A stretch of 8,236 bases of DNA, from contig JANPBT010000056.1 in assembly GCA_031430575.1 (NCBI GenBank), positions 1-8,236 of the forward strand. Direction: 5' to 3'. A program made the position numbers and the translations under genes. This DNA is from JANMDS01 sp031430575. GTDB taxonomy: Bacteria; Pseudomonadota; Gammaproteobacteria; Burkholderiales; Casimicrobiaceae. Below the pieces are notes generated by a model. The model ran no database searches. It was not told where the DNA came from and worked only from the letters and a program-made list of their open reading frames with translations. Of the stretch, positions 6,138 to 8,236 are shown in pieces. Numbering within the stretch: the first letter of the stretch is position 1; every line of letters begins with the position of its first letter.

Positions 6138-6755
6138 TTACGTGAGGTCTTTTGCCAACGCGTTACGTACGTTATCCGGTAGCTCAGTCATTTGATGCTT
6201 GTAGCGTGGATGATCGACGCCCATACCGATTGACGCGCCGGCTTTGAGATTTGATTTCATCTCGGCTTTCAGCTCAAAGCGCATGAAATGCACTGCGGAC
6301 GTTTTGAATTCGTTTTCGCGCTCTAAATCTTCATCGCTAATCGCATAGACCTTCGATGAGCCTTCAACCTGCACCCAAACGCGGTCTTCGATACCGATCA
6401 GTTCAGATAGCTTTTTGGCGCGCTCATTAGCCTCTTCATACTCGATCATCATCGTGCATTTAAGATTGCTGCCATCGGGGATGAGCGGGTTGTAGGCATC
6501 AAGCTCATCTTTGATGCCAGATTCGTCGAACGTCTTCTCGATCCGGAGCATTTCCTGGATTTGATAGCGAACCGTCATCTCATCTTCAAAGATGAGCGTG
6601 AGGTTAGGACCAAGGTGCACGGAGCGATTTTTCTTGTGCTCCATGACTTGCGCGCGGAAGTCATCACGACGTTTCGCGTATTCTTCGAGAGACCAAAGGC
6701 TGTCGCGTGTAATGCGACCGCCGCGTTTTTCAGATTTTCGAGTAGACACTGCCAT
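6138..6755 (-). CDS. DUF3501 family protein
   Basis: A protein of 205 residues that I recognise as DUF3501, a family without an assigned function. It opens with a basic, probably disordered stretch (MAVSTRKSEKRGG). Next comes ITRDSLWSLEEYAKRRDDFR (about 15-34), then the characteristic GPNLTLIFEDEMTVRYQIQEMLRIE (about 49-73). It is soluble and charged, rich in Glu and Lys, with no cysteine-rich motif. I chose the ATG at 6755, six bases after the stop of the (Fe-S) gene. A TTG at 6761 would add two residues directly after that stop. Neither has a good Shine-Dalgarno, so translation probably continues from the upstream gene. Close linkage with the (Fe-S) CCG-domain protein recurs in proteobacteria, often with a rubrerythrin, suggesting a common redox or oxidative-stress role; that is inference. 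Confidence 0.88.
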   Translation of the reverse strand: MAVSTRKSEKRGGRITRDSLWSLEEYAKRRDDFRAQVMEHKKNRSVHLGPNLTLIFEDEMTVRYQIQEMLRIEKTFDESGIKDELDAYNPLIPDGSNLKCTMMIEYEEANERAKKLSELIGIEDRVWVQVEGSSKVYAISDEDLERENEFKTSAVHFMRFELKAEMKSNLKAGASIGMGVDHPRYKHQMTELPDNVRNALAKDLT

Positions 6756-6761
6756 TTTCAA

Positions 6762-8108
6762 TTAAAGCCCGTAAGCGATTCGTAACAAGGTGAGCGGGTG
6801 CTCTTTTTTTGCCTTCGGTTTCACGCCACCATTGAGCTCGGTCATCCCTTGCTGTATGTGACGTCCCGCGATCGCACAATCGGAGCTGATATAGTCAGGC
6901 TCATCTTGTGCCATCTGCCGAAAGACGGGTTTACCGATCTTCATCGACATTTCGTAATACTCCGATTTCACGCCCCACGTGCCATCATGACCCGAGCAGC
7001 GCTCCACCGTATTGACCGTCGTTTCTGGGATGAGTTGCAACATTTCGCGCGTTTTCTGGCCGACGTTTTGGACGCGACTGTGACACGGGATGTGATACGA
7101 GACTTTCCCTAGCGATTGCTTGAATTCGATGCGCATCAAACCATCTTTATTGCGCTGCACAAAGTACTCAAACGGATCGAACATTGCAGATTTTACGGCT
7201 AAAACATCAGAATCGGAAGGGAAAAGTAGCGGTAATTCCTGTTTAAACATCAGCGTACAGGAGGGAACTGGCGTGACAATTGCATATCCGTCCTTAGCTA
7301 GCCTTGCCAAAACTGGAATATTGATATTTTTATGACGTTCGACTGCTTCGAGATCACCCAACTCGAGCTTTGGCATTCCGCAGCACGTTTCCTTCTCAAC
7401 AATCACGTACGGAATCTCGTTGTGGTCCAAGATCGCGATGAGGTCATGGCCGATTCCAGGCTCGTTGTAATTCACGTAGCAGGTGGAATAAATCGCGACC
7501 TTACCTGGCGTACGCTGACCGTCTTTTACCGGGTATGAAATACCGCGGTGTTTGGCGGTGCTGCGAAACTTTGCAGAGTCATATTCGGGCAATTGCCGAT
7601 CCGCTGCAATGCCGAGCACGTTATCCATCACGGCGCGCGCGGCTCCATTTTTGTTGATGCCATTGACCACCTGAACCACGATTGGAATCGTCGCCAACTT
7701 ACCGAGAGTATCGGTCGATGACAGTAGGCGATCCCGAAATTTTGCTCCAGAATTTTTGTATTTGATGGCCTTTGCGCGCAGCATGAGATGCGGAAAATCG
7801 AGCGCCCACGGATGCGGCGGCGTGTACGGGCATTTAGTCATGTAGCAAACATCGCAGAGGTAGCACTGATCGACGACTTTATCGTAATCTTTTTTGTCGA
7901 TACCATGCACTTCGCCGTCTTTGGTTGCATCCACTAAATCAAATAAAGTCGGAAAACTATTACACAGGCTCACGCAGCGGCGGCAGCCATGGCAGATATC
8001 AAAAACACGCTCCATTTCGGCGAGCAGTTTTTCGCTCTCATAAAACGCAGGATTTTTCCAATCGATAATATGGCGGGTGGGCGCTTCGAGATTACCTTCG
8101 CGTTGCAT
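6762..8108 (-). CDS. (Fe-S)-binding protein, GlpC/heterodisulfide reductase-related
   Basis: A 448-residue cytoplasmic or membrane-peripheral electron-transfer protein. The N-terminus has two cluster motifs: C39, C42, C45, C49 (CHGCRRCVSLCN) and C82, C85, C88, C93 (CYLCDVCYMTKCP). The second has four residues between the last two cysteines, against three in the usual ferredoxin pattern. Two CCG-type modules follow. The first uses C210, C242-C243-G and C284; the second uses C342, a CSG variant at C371 and C411. The closing CxxC of each module is reduced to one cysteine (CTLM, CAIA). It resembles GlpC, GlcF and HdrD, which pass electrons from a partner dehydrogenase, but no flavoprotein partner is visible. 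The ATG at 8108 follows a weak AGGT seven bases upstream. DUF3501 follows immediately, forming a two-gene unit. Confidence 0.9.
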   Translation of the reverse strand: MQREGNLEAPTRHIIDWKNPAFYESEKLLAEMERVFDICHGCRRCVSLCNSFPTLFDLVDATKDGEVHGIDKKDYDKVVDQCYLCDVCYMTKCPYTPPHPWALDFPHLMLRAKAIKYKNSGAKFRDRLLSSTDTLGKLATIPIVVQVVNGINKNGAARAVMDNVLGIAADRQLPEYDSAKFRSTAKHRGISYPVKDGQRTPGKVAIYSTCYVNYNEPGIGHDLIAILDHNEIPYVIVEKETCCGMPKLELGDLEAVERHKNINIPVLARLAKDGYAIVTPVPSCTLMFKQELPLLFPSDSDVLAVKSAMFDPFEYFVQRNKDGLMRIEFKQSLGKVSYHIPCHSRVQNVGQKTREMLQLIPETTVNTVERCSGHDGTWGVKSEYYEMSMKIGKPVFRQMAQDEPDYISSDCAIAGRHIQQGMTELNGGVKPKAKKEHPLTLLRIAYGL

Positions 8109-8236
8109 GGTGTACCTGAGAAAAAATTAACAACTGAATTCAAAATACCTGCGGCGGGGGGTTTTGTTTTTTTTTAAAAAAAAAAATGAAAAAAAAAAAA
8201 AAAATATCCCCACGGAATAGAAACAAAATAATTAAA
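8109..8236. other. Low-complexity leader or contig-edge region
   Basis: No gene is supported here. After the partial repeat come six G, four T, G, nine T, eleven A, TG and sixteen A, ending in ordinary AT-rich sequence (8205-8236). It should hold the promoter of the (Fe-S)/DUF3501 pair, but no convincing -35/-10 pair is readable. The stacked homopolymers, unlike anything else in the window, may reflect poor assembly at a contig end. Confidence 0.5.
8144..8156 (-). repeat. Partial third copy of the 18-bp element
   Basis: On the minus strand CGCCGCAGGTATT matches plus-strand positions 5563-5575 over 13 bases, one base beyond the 18-bp element. The left part of the element is replaced by a run of C. 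It is 35 bases before the (Fe-S) gene ATG and has the same orientation relative to that gene as copy 1 has to the cupin. Confidence 0.5.

Overview
The window looks like a piece of a proteobacterial chromosome. A betaproteobacterium (Burkholderiales-like) is my best guess, from the protein style, the middling GC content and the paired (Fe-S)/DUF3501 genes; this is impression, not a database result. The window divides into three parts.

(1) Positions 1-5390, minus strand: a tightly packed six-gene operon for taking up and breaking down a sugar acid. In order of transcription it holds a GntR/FCD regulator, an enolase-superfamily acid-sugar dehydratase, an SDR dehydrogenase of the gluconate 5-dehydrogenase type, and a complete tripartite TRAP transporter. 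The transporter consists of the periplasmic binding protein DctP, the small permease DctQ and the large permease DctM, whose C-terminus runs off the left edge. Two junctions are 4-base ATGA overlaps and the other gaps are 6-37 bases, so the genes are very likely one transcript. A good sigma70-type promoter (TTGTCA-17-TATGAT) lies directly before the regulator gene. A 15-bp near-perfect palindrome sits on its -10 box and is a likely autoregulatory operator. The simplest model is that TRAP imports an aldonate, uronate or aldarate, the dehydratase turns it into a 2-keto-3-deoxy acid, the SDR does a redox step, and the regulator senses substrate or intermediate. The exact substrate cannot be read from the sequence, and no kinase or aldolase is visible.

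(2) Positions 5391-6137: a 230-bp intergenic region, then a small plus-strand cupin gene transcribed away from the operon, then a bidirectional hairpin terminator. The cupin is flanked by two perfect 18-bp inverted copies of a sequence that is itself internally palindromic. A 13-nt partial third copy lies near the right end of the window.

(3) Positions 6138-8236, minus strand: a two-gene unit made of a GlpC/HdrD-like protein with two iron-sulfur cluster motifs and CCG-type domains, followed by a DUF3501 protein of unknown function. Upstream of it is a 128-bp stretch ending in long homopolymer runs that looks like a contig edge or a low-quality region.

No tRNA, rRNA, CRISPR array, transposase or phage gene was seen. 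The most unusual items are the repeated 18-bp element around the cupin, the operator/near-leaderless start of the regulator, and the mixed active-site signature of the dehydratase.
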